A DNA stretch of 64,000 nt from Cryoendolithus antarcticus (GCA_002077065.1 NAJO01000016.1:310001-374000); one strand, 5' to 3'; shown: positions 8,848 through 19,902, counted from the first letter of the stretch. Numbers and translations: made by a program. Notes: a model not told the origin generated them from the letters alone.

Positions 8848-10697
8848 ATGCTAGAGAGAGCCGGCAGTCCGATTGCACTGCAATTCATCAACAGTGAACC
8901 GAGTGTGGTACCGGGTCGAGGACAGTACGAGCAGGTTGGCCGAGCGCACGTCGAAAGACATAACCATCGCACAAGGCTATCTTCAAGGCGTTCGGCGAGA
9001 GAGACTGGCAGCCAGCCTTCTTTGGGGCCTGCGAAAGCGGATAGCATCACTGCCCAGCCTGCTGTCCCAGTAGTCCCTGATCGGCCATCTAGTCCCGCTA
9101 CGTTCCACGACACCACCGATACCGCTGCCACCGCAGTTCTCCCAGACGCTCCGGTACCCCAGAATGATGGCATCGTCGAGCATCAGGTTGCAACCGTATC
9201 GTCCCGACGTAGGCGACGTCGGCCGCGTGCTGTCCAGGATGGCCGACGTGCGATCTCTGACACGACTCTACACGTTGAACGTGGCTTGCGTCAATCCTCC
9301 GAGTCCAGCTTGCTGAGCAGATCACCGTCGGTCTTCGGAGCGAACACTGGCGCATTTCCCAGGAATCGAACGCCGTCCTCCACGCCGTGGGTTGTGGACT
9401 ACTGTAAGCATGCCTACTCATACTTCACCGACCATTCCTGATAATCTCGGCACTACATGTCATGCTTCCCAACCGCATGGACGGCGACCGCAAGGCCGTT
9501 GCTGCTTGGCTGTATGCATTCCTACGGGATCCTCTCATCTTCCACGACTCGCACTGGTGCGCAGCCATCCATCGCGATCTTCTGGGTAACTCGTCCAGGT
9601 GGACAGAGGAGTATGAGGTACTTCTGCATAAGCAGAAGGCCATCCGCCTACTCCGGATCAGTATGGAATCATTCCAGACAGATGATGTCGATTGGATCAT
9701 CTATGCGATCATATGCCTCTCAAGGGCAGACTTGCAGCTCGTAAACGGAGGCACGACAAAATCTCGGCGTCCCAGCCGCACGTTCCCTTTGCACATTGGA
9801 CAAATTTGTACGGTCGGACGAGACTAGCTGAGGCCCATCGCGTTGCTATCAGTCAGCTAGTCAACATCAAGGGCGGACTTAGCCACATCAAGACACCTGG
9901 CTTGGCAGCTCGACTCGCACTGTGAGTACTGGCCCCCATCTGCGCAGAAATGTCTTCGGTGTTAGCTGACATGCCGTGCCAGCATCGATCTCACTGCAGC
10001 GAGCACAGCTGGTGAATGCCCAAGGTTCGGACGGTATTGGCAACACGATTTCAGCGATTTGGGTATGTTCTGGGCACTGATCAAACCCGATCCTATGCTC
10101 GAAGGACACGGCTTCGTTTTAGCGGCCCACGGTCGCATGCCTCGCGAGGCGCTGACCCTGTTCAAGAATCTGAGTGTTATCGATAAGTTGCTCAGTCGTC
10201 ATGGATCGCAGTGGGGCCAGTCGGACGAGGTGTCCGCATTGATCCAGGTCCGGAACAAGCTACACTACGACCTGCTCTGCATGCCAGCTTGGGACGATCT
10301 GCCTGAAGAGGAGAAGAGTCTGACACATTCGGCAATCTATGACGTCAGTCGCATCACCTGCACCATCTACTCCAACGCTGTTCTCTTGGGTCTGCCACCT
10401 CACACGGGATGGCACCAGCAGCTGACGAGCCGACTGCGACCCTTGCTTAGCTTATTCATGCTTGATAGCGCGATTGATGAAGCCTGGCCACTGCTTGTTT
10501 GGAATGCGATGGTTGTCGGCATGGCAGCATACAGATCGCCGCATCGGCAGTTTTTCGAACACTATCTGCGTGATCAGCTTTCTCTGCCGCAGGAGCTAGA
10601 CTGGCGGGTTGTACGGAATCATGTGAAGACATTCATCTGGTCGGACTTAGCATGTGAGCATGGCGCTGCGGTCTTGTGGGACCGGGTTTCGAGCTGA
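8848..10697 (+). CDS. Fungal transcription-factor-domain-like protein, exon joins uncertain
   Basis: Begins at ATG 8848 (MLERAGSPIAL). Exon 1 is polar with a basic SSRRRRRRPR stretch and reaches a GTAAGC donor at 9404. Coding resumes before 9495 in a frame that contains AAWLYAFLRDPLIFHDSHW and LLHKQKAIRLLRISMESF. A second switch, near 9741-9775, leads to FAHWTNLYGRTRL and a GGL motif. A clear 61-nt intron follows (9922-9982, GTGAGT...CAG), then a long last exon to TGA 10697. The pattern (F-H---A-H, then IRLL, GGL) matches a large family of fungal proteins carrying a regulator-type middle domain without a Zn2Cys6 finger. The first join does not fit in phase and the second would need a 35-nt intron, so indels or pseudogenisation are possible. 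Confidence 0.55.
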
Positions 10698-11099
10698 GGA
10701 GTGAAGCATGCGCGCTTGCAAGTCGGGGGTCGGTGTCTCTAAACTAGCCTGTCGCCGGAGGGGGAGGTTTCGAGGAATACATATTATTCCTTCGTGTCGG
10801 CTCTATCGTTAACTTCTTCTTCTCGGCAGGTCATTTTGCGTCCTAAAGGTCTCTCCCAGATCTCCAGTATGGCACCCAGCATCGGGTACCAAGCAACTCG
10901 CACATCCCTGGAGTTCCAACCTCGAGCTACCATGTTAAACGACGGCTCGGCATCCGCATCGTGTGATTCGGCACCTGTGAGACGTTCTGCTATAGCTCAT
11001 TTATAGCTCGCAGGCAGCATGTCATGGACAAGATACGACGCACTCCCATCCCCATGAAAGGTAGCCTCACGTCTGACTGGGGGGATTGAAGTGGGCTGT
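10698..11099. other. Intergenic region
   Basis: About 400 bp lying between the 3' ends of the regulator-like gene and the decayed minus-strand gene. No supported coding or RNA feature was seen. Confidence 0.45.
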
Positions 11100-12246
11100 C
11101 TACTGGTAGTGCTGGAGGGTCACGATCGGCTCGCCGGCGGCCTCCAGCCTCTGCTGGACACGGTACCACTTCATGAAGACCCCGCTGATGTTCTTCGTCC
11201 TGCCCTGGCTCGAGATGCGATCCGGAGGGGACAGCAGGTCCGAGACCTCCCCGAGTTTGAGGGCGCAGATCTCGTCGACACGCATGCATCCGCGCCAGGT
11301 GTCGTACATCTCATCGCGGTTGTCGGTCTTGATGCGGTACAGCCAGGGGGACATGGCCAGGTACACAAGCTACGAGCGCAAGAGCGCCTGCCACATGTCG
11401 CCGTCGAATGTCTTGCGCCAGATCCGTTCGAAATCAACAATGCCATCCTTGCAATGGATGTTCAGCTTTGGTATCGTAAGGGGGAATTGGTGGAATAGGG
11501 TGATAGGAGCTTCTCGATATCTCCCTGTGCGGCTCCGCGCCAAACATCAATACCGACGGAAATGTCGATCAGGATCTCCATCGTCCGGAGCAGGATATCG
11601 CACGTTTTGTGCTGAGCGTCTCTCTGATGATCCATGACTCATGTACGATGCTGTCCGAGATTGGACTCGTTGATGCCCAGCCATCCTTGGAGATTCCCAG
11701 TGATTTGGCTCTCCACCAAGCCCTTGATTGCCAGGGGGTGGCCATCGATTATCCTCTTGATCTCCTCGTCAAGGTGGCGGGAGTACGCGTGCACAACTTC
11801 GAGTTTCGACGACGGTACGACGTGCCGAACCTCACCACCATGAGGTCGGTGTATCGGCGCTTCATGTGATTACTATGCTCGAGCTTTGCCGCGACTTCGA
11901 ACAGCTTCTTCTTATGCTCCTCGATGAAACCTCTCGGAAACTCCAAGTCCGTACTATCCTTAGGGTGGCAATGAAGAAATGGGTTTTACTCGAGCCACTT
12001 AAAAGACCGAATCCCTCATCGATTGCAACGAGCAGGGCTGCAGCTGTGCGACGCTCGTACATAGTAAAGGTAATTCGTTTCGTGAGCGACCATATCTTGG
12101 CGTTCATGGTCGTCATTAGTGTCTGTGAGATCCATTGTAAGTCGTGGTCGTGGTGCGTTAGACTCCAGAAGGTAAGCAGCGTGTCTCGGCATATTGATGA
12201 TGTAGTAGAAGAGCATGGTTCGTAGTTGATGGCAGGGTGATGACAA
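11100..12246 (-). pseudogene. Decayed protein-coding gene, family unknown
   Basis: On the minus strand sensible protein segments follow each other in changing frames: MLFYYIINMPRHAAYLLES (near 12200), EFPRGFIEEHKKKLFEVAAK (near 11930), HLDEEIKRIIDGHPLAIKGL (near 11770), CDILLRTMEILIDISVGIDV (near 11580), and finally MYDTWRGCMRVDEICALKLG (near 11300) to a TAG at 11100. An in-frame TAG sits at about 11364-11366. Some frame changes could be introns, since TAG there is preceded by pyrimidine-poor sequence but would also serve as an acceptor. More likely it is a relic. The segment around RVDEICALKLGEV recalls tyrosine-recombinase helices, but the match is too weak to name it. Confidence 0.4.
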
Positions 12247-13140
12247 GGGTTGACCCGTGGTAGAAAGAGTACTGCACTACAGCATTCACGCTCAACGAGA
12301 CATGTAGAGAAGGTGTTGATTCATCGCGCTGAGCGTGGCATGAAGTTGGTCACTCACCACAGTCCGATGCTGCCTCACGGTACTGTCAAGCGCACTGAGA
12401 CGCCGCTGCTGTTTCTACCGTACGAGTGGAGATGTGTCTAGCAAAGTATACTGTGTGAACTCAGGTCTCAACACAGCTCTGGCAAAAGTATAATCTTCTC
12501 TCAAGCACGGCGCTCTCCCATGTCCCGTTGCACCGGCAGCATGGAAACAGCGAGCGTCCCAGTACTCATCTGCTGCTCAAAGCTTTTCTCTTTGTCACGT
12601 ATGTCTATCGCGCAAAACGCTTGAACATCGCCGTCTTACCACAGACAAGGGACGTGCTCATGCGAGTCCCGTTTAGGGTTACGGCACTTTCAGGCGGCAC
12701 GAGGCTGAAACGGGGTGCAAGAACCCAATATTAGCGGGAAACGATATTCGGTTAATCGCACGTCAATTCATGCGGAATCTAGGGGTGCTGGTCAGACCCT
12801 CAATGGTTCGCAAAAGCGAAGCGTGGCAAGATTGAAAGCAAAGACATTTCCATGGCTTCGAGACAACGATGCACGGTCACTATCGTACATTGCTGATGGC
12901 TCCTCGACTCCACATGTTACTTTACTACCTCGTCGACACCACGCCAGATGATTGGTTGATCAAAGATTGAGTGACAGACCCCTTACCTACTTTACACGCG
13001 GATGATTGCCATTACCGCGAACTCTCAATCTGCCCTACAAACTGGCAGAACCCGCCCAAGCGCGGCGTAAGGTCGCATCCGCGTTATGGCGACTCTCCCG
13101 GATTAATGAAACCGGAAAGCCCTCTGGAGAAGTCAGCACT
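12247..13140. other. Intergenic region upstream of the GTPase-patatin gene
   Basis: About 890 bp without a supported gene. The frame of the downstream protein is open back to a TTG at 13006, but the first ATG is 13141, so the interval from 13006 to 13140 is probably 5' UTR. Confidence 0.5.
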
Positions 13141-16100
13141 ATGCCGCCACCAGCGCGCAATCCGCGTAATGGAGACGACGATGTGAGCGACATCTCGGAC
13201 GAGGAAGCCCCGTCCGAATTGGAACACCTCCCCAGCGAGGTGTGCGAGGATGATCGATGTGCCGGGGCGCAGAAGCCCATCTGGCACTGCGTAGATTGTG
13301 ACTCCTCTTACTGTTCGACATGCTGGCCACTCCAAGGACCTCACAAGCCGAAGAAACGTGGCCGGGATGGGCTCCCTCATGAGAAGACGGATCCCTTGGT
13401 GGCGCGGCGCTTAGATGCCATCCTCAATCCGACCAAAGACCCTCTCGAGATTCAAAGACTACACGAGGCCGATCAACTGACCAAGTGGTTTGGGGTCACG
13501 AAAGACTCGACCGGCAGGCCGGTGTTCGAGGACTATGGCCGGTATGCAACGCTCATGTCCAGTATATCGCCACTGGAGAGCATGGGCAATAGGTACCCAC
13601 AGCTTGTGTCCTTCATCGGAGTGACGAACGCCGGCAAGAGTTCGCTCATCAAGATGCTCATACAGCACGAAGATGAAAGTCGGAGTCCCGAGAACCGGCC
13701 ATTGTTCCCGTCGCCTGTTGTGGGGAGTGTTATCAACGACAGTATTCCGACTTCAGGCGATGTGAACCTCTATGCGGATCCGACTACGCATGCGGACCAA
13801 TTGCCCATTCTCTTCGCAGACTGTGAAGGGTTTGAGGGTGGTGAGCGAACGCCGCTAGGCGCGAAGAGTCGTCGTACGGACCAAGACAATGGCGCATCGT
13901 CGAACCTCGACAACTTCCACAGCAGGCCTATCACATGGGCTGTGACTGAGGAACAACGGCAGAGGGAGTATGCCGTGACTGCTCTGTACCCTCGATTGCT
14001 GTACACATTCAGCGATTGCGTGGTCTTTGTCCTTCGCAACGCAAAGACGTTCCAATCCGCTGTCTTGACGAAACTGCTGGAATGGGGCGTCGCTGCTCTT
14101 GAAAGCGCCATCAACGCTCCTGCTCTAGCACACTGCATCGTAGCCTTGAATGGGACCGATCCAGGTGTAGACGAGCGAGAGTGGGATGTCAATTATGCAA
14201 CACAAAGTCTGCTGTCCTCGGTGAAGACTGCGCTGGATCCCGTCGAAGGTGTCCCAGCATTCAGGGCACTTGCTGATCACTGGCGGGCGTTGGGCAAGCA
14301 AATATTCAGCGTCGAAGATCTCATTTTGCGGTACTACAGCTCCTTCAAGGTGATCAGAATTCCTAGCAAGCCGAGATACATGACCATCGATACGCAAATC
14401 GGCCAACTACACAACATGATCAAGACGAATGTCGAAGACTCCTTCCGCACTAAACGACGTGCTCGCATGTTGACGAACGCCGATGAGCTCGATGTCTACC
14501 TGCAGTCTGGATTTGACCACTTTACGACATATCTCAACGTGCCCTTCAACTTCATGCAAGTATCATTACTACACCATGCTATCCCAAACGACTTCGGTGG
14601 GCACATCCTGCAATTGTGCACAACAATCTCCGCCAAACAGCCAAATCATCAGCCCGGACGTGTGGCGTGGATGTTCGAGAAGCTTAGTGTAATGCTGGCT
14701 TCTTGTGTATTGTTGGACTGCGCTCGCTTTCGAAAGGGCAGAGTAGACGAGCTCTTTGGCTCGTACGTCAAATTCTTTGACTACGCCATGAGTGAGTACC
14801 TCGAACTGCACTACCCTTGCTCATATGTAAGCTCGGATGGCACTCGACGGTGTCAGCTCGTCAAGGCGAGACATTTGCCAAAAGGTCACCAAGACGAGAG
14901 AGGCATCATTGCGACAGGCGACTACGAAGCAGCATTTGACTCCACGTTCCTGCCGCTGTGGAAGGAGCAGCTTCGCGCAGCCATCGCCGACATTCAGCGG
15001 GACTTTCAGTATGAGCTAGAGCAGATCGCGCATGGCGTGGAAGGTCAAACAATACCCGAAGAGCGCATTGCTCTGGGTCTGCATGTTGAGTACCTGAACA
15101 CGTTCTTCGAAACCATTGGCTCAGCTGGGTCGATTGTCTCGCACGCCACATGTTTCTGCTGCTTGATGGACGTGCCTGAGCATCCTCTTCCCTGCGGCCA
15201 TGTTCTATGTTCCGCATGCACTAAGGCTTACAGCAGACGACTGAATGGCCACTCGGCTACAATGTCGTCATGTCCGCTGCACCAGTACAGTACCAAGTGG
15301 GCGAAGCCCGCACTGATCAAGTTCAAGCCCACTGGTGCTGGTGTGAGAGTGCTTTCGCTGGATGGTGGAGGTATCAGGGGTATTGTCCAGCTCGAGGTAC
15401 TACGAGCTATGGAACAAGTGATCGGCGGCTTCATACCAATACAGTCATTCTTTGATTTGATCGTCGGATCTGGGTATGGGGGCATGCTTGCTGTCGGCCT
15501 GGCAACCCGAGACAAGAGTGTGGACCAGTGCATCGACCAGTTCTCGGCAATCTGTGATCATGCCTTCCAGCCACGCATGAAAGGTGTCCCTGTCGTCACT
15601 TCAATCGTCGCAGCTCTTGGTAGTGGCAGAAGGTACAAGACCAAGCCATTATACGCAGCTCTAAAAACCGCATTCGGTGAGAGCGATCATTTGTTCGACG
15701 CGGAAACACAGTTCCGACCTGGGTCTAAGGTGGCGCTAGTTTCCACCAGCGCGACCGGAAGGGAGTCTATCCTGCTGGCAAGCTACCGCCGATCTGAAGA
15801 CTCCGCTCCAATATATCACTTCGAAAGACCTCACGAGCCGGAGATGGAGCTCAAGATCTGGCAGTCTGTCGCCGCGTCGATCGCGCATCCAGGTCACGTC
15901 AAGGCTTTCACTTTCCACGGACAGACGTATCTGGACGGTGGACTTCTATGCGGAAACCCAGCACACATTGCAGACCGCGAGAGGCAGCTGATATGGCCCG
16001 ATGCAAGCGAGCCAGATCTGTTCTTGTCGCTAGGCACAGGCCAGAATCGTATCACAGTACTGCAGAAGCTCAGTGACAAAGTACCGAACGGCACAGATGC

Positions 16101-17925
16101 TGCAAGAAAGCAGTCTGGCCGGTGGCGGTCAAAACGACTTGATGATGTGTTGGACGCAGAGCTTGCATGGACTGAGTTCAGATCTCAAGCAGTACGTGAG
16201 AGGTCTGAAGCCAAAGGCAGAAGATATATTCGATTTAACCCTGATCTTGACAAGGAGCCGCCTGCGCCGGACAGCAAGAACGACCTAGTGTCCTTACAGA
16301 ACAACGTGCGCAAGCGTCTGGCGACGCCGCATCGTATCGCTGCATTGCGCAACGTGGCGCATCGCTTAGTCGCATCGTCGTTCTACCTCGAGCTACAGAG
16401 CAAAGCGACGGCGGAGCAGAGTGAGCAGATTTGTTCCGCTAGTATTGTGTGTCGGTTCGAAGACGGAAGTGCTGAAATGCGTGGCCTTGGCCAGATCTTG
16501 GAGGATCGGATGGGCGAGGGTTTCGAGCCATACTTCATGATCAAGCCCGATATGAACCGGAACGAATACATCCAGAAAGCACCTATCACGAAAAACATCA
16601 CTCGCGCGCTTATCGATGGAGGTGTCTTCGGCTTGCCCAACATCTACATACCGCTCAGAGACGAGTCGAACGCTACGAGTATCACACTCTTTCTGCAACA
16701 GCATGATGGTCTGGAGCCGGATGGCTTTCCAATCAGTGGGTTCCCGCGTGTGCTTTTGGGCGAGCCAAAACAAGCCCAGCCAACCCGCAAGCCGGTAAGA
16801 GCGAGTCTGGACCAGCGTACGCGCTCTGAGAAGCTTCGATCTGGCCACGAGCGCGGAGTATCAGAAGTAGATACGATCTCTCTGAACGGACCCGACACAG
16901 GGAACAACTCCAGCGAGACCAGCCGCGAGGATGCTCGAGATGCTGGCACGAGCCCGGCATCAGCAGTCCGAAAGCAGTCCCTTGCCGAGATCATTGCTCA
17001 ACATCAGTTGCAAGGTAGCAGTATCAAGCAGCGCACCAACCGATTTTGGACATACATTGGCAACAATCACATGGCTCAGCATCCAGGGATGTACAGCGAA
17101 GCCGAGCTCGCCAAATTCGCCTCCGATCCCAGTAACAGTACCCCGACTCAGACTCCCAGATCAGCCTACCCACTAGTCTCTCACTCTCCTCCTGCAACCG
17201 GCCTCGGCATACAGACCTCTCTCGATCCCATCGACACCGCTCCTCAAATGCAGCAAGTCGATGGCACATCCGTCTTTCCTCCGTCACGCTATCGTCTGAC
17301 AAATCCCGATCCCGGTACGACGTACCCTTACCCCAGTGAAGTGGGTACAGACCACTCGGGAGATGACGACGGCAGCGTCTACTCCGCGCATGACATGGTC
17401 ATTGCCGAACCAGTACAGGTGCGTGTCGCCCCATCTCCTACTCTCTTTCGTCACAACCAGTCTCGTCCCAACACACCCAAGTCCAGCGGATCGGCAGATA
17501 CCTTCCGCACCGCCGCTGCCACGTTGTCCGGCGCAGAAGTCGGGGCATCGCCTCCACCAAGATCGGAAGCGGAGACGCTGAAGCCTACGGTCTTTGTGCA
17601 GCCTGCGAAGGCGAGACGAACGCACAGAAGTCTGCCAAGTACGGTGCTGGCTGAAGACTTTCCAAGACCGCCAAGTATGGCTGATAGTGAGGTCAGATGT
17701 TCGGTGGCCAGCGCTTCCAAAGTGTCTCCACCGCCGTCGGAGGCAACGGTGAAAGAATCTTCATCGCGACCAAGAACGCCGATGTCGAGATTTGCGTCGC
17801 CCAGAGTCACGACACCTACCTCACCTCGTGCTGTAGCGCCGAGATCGCCAGGTACACGACGACCGTCGACCGGGAAGTCATCAGGGCGGGACACGATTTC
17901 TTCTCTGCTTGATGAATACGAATGA
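13141..17925 (+). CDS. B-box/ZZ-like, GTPase, RING, patatin-like multidomain protein
   Basis: Intronless 1594-aa protein starting MPPPARNPRNGDDD. Order of parts: a Cys-rich finger (about residues 36-65; CVDCDSSYCSTCW); a P-loop GTPase with GVTNAGKSSL (160-169) and a DCEGFEGG Walker-B/G3 motif; a long helical region; a RING-type finger (about 671-714; CFCCLMD...CGHVLCSAC...CPLH); a patatin domain with DGGGIRG (from 741); and a long disordered Ser/Pro tail (about 1230-1594). The patatin elbow, normally G-x-S-x-G, reads VGSGYGG at 775-781, so the nucleophile position (778) is Gly. The aspartate of the D-G-G motif (932) is kept. Patatins are lipid hydrolases; this one may be inactive or shifted. 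The combination of nucleotide switch, ubiquitin-type finger and patatin effector resembles immune or incompatibility proteins by inference. Subcellular site is unknown; no signal peptide is seen. Confidence 0.85.
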   Translation: MPPPARNPRNGDDDVSDISDEEAPSELEHLPSEVCEDDRCAGAQKPIWHCVDCDSSYCSTCWPLQGPHKPKKRGRDGLPHEKTDPLVARRLDAILNPTKDPLEIQRLHEADQLTKWFGVTKDSTGRPVFEDYGRYATLMSSISPLESMGNRYPQLVSFIGVTNAGKSSLIKMLIQHEDESRSPENRPLFPSPVVGSVINDSIPTSGDVNLYADPTTHADQLPILFADCEGFEGGERTPLGAKSRRTDQDNGASSNLDNFHSRPITWAVTEEQRQREYAVTALYPRLLYTFSDCVVFVLRNAKTFQSAVLTKLLEWGVAALESAINAPALAHCIVALNGTDPGVDEREWDVNYATQSLLSSVKTALDPVEGVPAFRALADHWRALGKQIFSVEDLILRYYSSFKVIRIPSKPRYMTIDTQIGQLHNMIKTNVEDSFRTKRRARMLTNADELDVYLQSGFDHFTTYLNVPFNFMQVSLLHHAIPNDFGGHILQLCTTISAKQPNHQPGRVAWMFEKLSVMLASCVLLDCARFRKGRVDELFGSYVKFFDYAMSEYLELHYPCSYVSSDGTRRCQLVKARHLPKGHQDERGIIATGDYEAAFDSTFLPLWKEQLRAAIADIQRDFQYELEQIAHGVEGQTIPEERIALGLHVEYLNTFFETIGSAGSIVSHATCFCCLMDVPEHPLPCGHVLCSACTKAYSRRLNGHSATMSSCPLHQYSTKWAKPALIKFKPTGAGVRVLSLDGGGIRGIVQLEVLRAMEQVIGGFIPIQSFFDLIVGSGYGGMLAVGLATRDKSVDQCIDQFSAICDHAFQPRMKGVPVVTSIVAALGSGRRYKTKPLYAALKTAFGESDHLFDAETQFRPGSKVALVSTSATGRESILLASYRRSEDSAPIYHFERPHEPEMELKIWQSVAASIAHPGHVKAFTFHGQTYLDGGLLCGNPAHIADRERQLIWPDASEPDLFLSLGTGQNRITVLQKLSDKVPNGTDAARKQSGRWRSKRLDDVLDAELAWTEFRSQAVRERSEAKGRRYIRFNPDLDKEPPAPDSKNDLVSLQNNVRKRLATPHRIAALRNVAHRLVASSFYLELQSKATAEQSEQICSASIVCRFEDGSAEMRGLGQILEDRMGEGFEPYFMIKPDMNRNEYIQKAPITKNITRALIDGGVFGLPNIYIPLRDESNATSITLFLQQHDGLEPDGFPISGFPRVLLGEPKQAQPTRKPVRASLDQRTRSEKLRSGHERGVSEVDTISLNGPDTGNNSSETSREDARDAGTSPASAVRKQSLAEIIAQHQLQGSSIKQRTNRFWTYIGNNHMAQHPGMYSEAELAKFASDPSNSTPTQTPRSAYPLVSHSPPATGLGIQTSLDPIDTAPQMQQVDGTSVFPPSRYRLTNPDPGTTYPYPSEVGTDHSGDDDGSVYSAHDMVIAEPVQVRVAPSPTLFRHNQSRPNTPKSSGSADTFRTAAATLSGAEVGASPPPRSEAETLKPTVFVQPAKARRTHRSLPSTVLAEDFPRPPSMADSEVRCSVASASKVSPPPSEATVKESSSRPRTPMSRFASPRVTTPTSPRAVAPRSPGTRRPSTGKSSGRDTISSLLDEYE

Positions 17926-18415
17926 TGAGATTTGCATATGTTTCATGGATTCGAACGATGACTTCCAGGACCCGAGATCTAACACCGCCGCGTTCTTCGC
18001 ACAGGCATCTCGACAGTACCCTATCCGCGGCCAATCACTACACCACAGTCCGGTCGAAGACGCGATGTTGCCCAGTCCCGAGTGAGTACTGCGTACGCTT
18101 TGTCGTCTTGCGCAACGATGTTGACCAATTGTGCAGCACAATGTCCCGGCTCGAAGGCTGGCTTGCACAGCAGGGCAAAGCGGCCGCTTCGCCAACATCG
18201 ACACGCGACATGGGTGGAGGACTGGGCTCCGTTCTAGAAGGTGACGAGTGACAAGTAAAGCAGAGTTCAAGCGTCCCGGCATGTATGTCAACACTGGCGT
18301 AACATTGGAGTCGCATTTGTAGTAAAAAGTATTCATTGTCCATTCTGCTCATACTAAAAGGTTCATACATCCATGCTGGTCATCCTCATATCGCTCCTCA
18401 TCCTATATATGCTTC
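17926..18415. other. Convergent intergenic region
   Basis: 490 bp between the stop codons of two convergent genes. It must hold both 3' UTRs. Only short unsupported frames occur. Confidence 0.5.
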
Positions 18416-19276
18416 TCAACCGAACACCAAAGCCCTGACCTCAATGCTCTCCCGTCCTGGCCACCCATCTTGCGTTCTGGAGTCGACGAAAGCACTGTGT
18501 GGCGTCCTGGCTCCGTCCCTGGAGTCGTAGCACTGTAGCAACACCCTTTCACTGTTCTCCATGCCGCTCAAGTACCACCACTTCCCTTGCTTAGTGTACT
18601 GCACACCAGCGGTCTCACCAGTGCGGTCAGGGTACCTATGCTCCACAGGCACGATGTGCTCATCCGTCACAGTCCTCGAGTCCGCATAGGCCAGCGGAGA
18701 AGCGACAACAGGTCCATTGAGTGGTCGCCAGACGTTGATCAATCGCACGCGACCATCTAGCAACTTCTCGGCCTCATCGCCCATGTGATGATACACCCGC
18801 GCACGAGCTGATTTCGTCGTCTGATCGATATGCGCTCTCGTGACAGGTGCTCGCTTCGCACCAGGCTGACTCCGCCGCACCGTGTGGTCGAAGAAGAAAA
18901 TCCTCTCTGCGCCAGGCACATTCTCCAATAACAGCTTCTCTACCTCCGGGTAGTACTTCGACTTTATGCTCTCATCGTCCACGAACTCCTTCTCCGCGCT
19001 CTCAGGCACACCCGACACGACGCCGAAGCCAGAGGTGTTGATGCCGTGCTCAGCTTCATGGCCGCGCAGGTCGTGAATCTTGACTGACTGGTGGTTCTCG
19101 CCGTAGTTCCGCTGTGGCGAGCCTTCGGGTTGCGGCTCGACGTAGTTGAAGGGTTTGCTACCGTCGGCAGGAGGCGAATAAAAGATAAGCTCCGCTTCTG
19201 TGTCGCCGCGAGGAGGTGTGATGGGTTTGGCTACGCTGAAGGAGGTTTGGGTCTGGGTTGTGGTGGTGGTAGACAT
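18416..19276 (-). CDS. CmcJ/NvfI-like non-heme iron oxygenase
   Basis: Intronless 286-aa protein starting MSTTTTTQTQTSFSVAKP, with the usual length for the family. Family hallmarks seen are FNYVEPQPEGSP near the start, GFGVVSGVPES, AHIDQT (probable H-x-D iron ligands), INVWRPLNGPV, and near the end LLQCYDSRDGARTPHSAF, with a conserved arginine and a histidine. Relatives include the 7-alpha-cephem methoxylase subunit CmcJ, AsaB and other Fe(II)/2-oxoglutarate hydroxylases or desaturases of fungal secondary metabolism. No biosynthetic cluster is visible around it, so its substrate cannot be inferred. The protein lacks a signal peptide and is probably cytosolic. All expected motifs appear intact. 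Confidence 0.85.
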   Translation of the reverse strand: MSTTTTTQTQTSFSVAKPITPPRGDTEAELIFYSPPADGSKPFNYVEPQPEGSPQRNYGENHQSVKIHDLRGHEAEHGINTSGFGVVSGVPESAEKEFVDDESIKSKYYPEVEKLLLENVPGAERIFFFDHTVRRSQPGAKRAPVTRAHIDQTTKSARARVYHHMGDEAEKLLDGRVRLINVWRPLNGPVVASPLAYADSRTVTDEHIVPVEHRYPDRTGETAGVQYTKQGKWWYLSGMENSERVLLQCYDSRDGARTPHSAFVDSRTQDGWPGRESIEVRALVFG

Positions 19277-19902
19277 TCTGAACTGATTTGAGTGGTACTA
19301 GGGTGTAGTCGGCTTGAGCACTTGTCTTCTTGCTATGTAACGGAGAGGAGATGTAGTGAAAGCAAATGAACAGTACTACCTCCCTAGACTTATACGTCGC
19401 GCCACCAAATACTTCTCAATGTGTATTTGTAACGATTGCCTTCGAGCGAGGTACCTTCATCGAGTCGCCATTACGAAGCCACAGCGAGACGTCATGGAGA
19501 TCAGTATTCCCGCAAGCGGAAAGCGGAACCAATGCGGAGCTGGGCAAACGAGCCAATCATTGTACTGGCGCTTATGGAAGCAGCGAGGAAGTACCCAAGT
19601 ATCTTTTACAGTAGCGATTGCGTGCTCAAGTGTTACTGAAGTGTTGTAGGTCAGGCGACGCGCTGTTGCGATGATGGAGGCGAGTAGGAGACAAGGGTGT
19701 GTCTAAATGAGGTGCACAACTCTCCCAGCAGCACCGCGAGATGGCGATCCTCTTTTATTAAGCTATTGTATCTAGCGGTCGATCTGTACGACCATCAGTG
19801 CTCACCGCCGATCATGTACGCTCTTCTGCAAACGATATTTGCTTATGCACATTCGCTGTGTATCTCGTTCCATGATTCCGCCACCACGAGGACCCATCCG
19901 CC
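19277..19902. other. Intergenic region
   Basis: 626 bp upstream of the oxygenase gene and downstream of the next minus-strand gene. No supported feature was found. Confidence 0.45.

Noticed and set aside
12674..12684. TTTAGGGTTA resembling telomere repeat
   Set aside because: A single unit only, no array, so no evidence for an internal telomere track.
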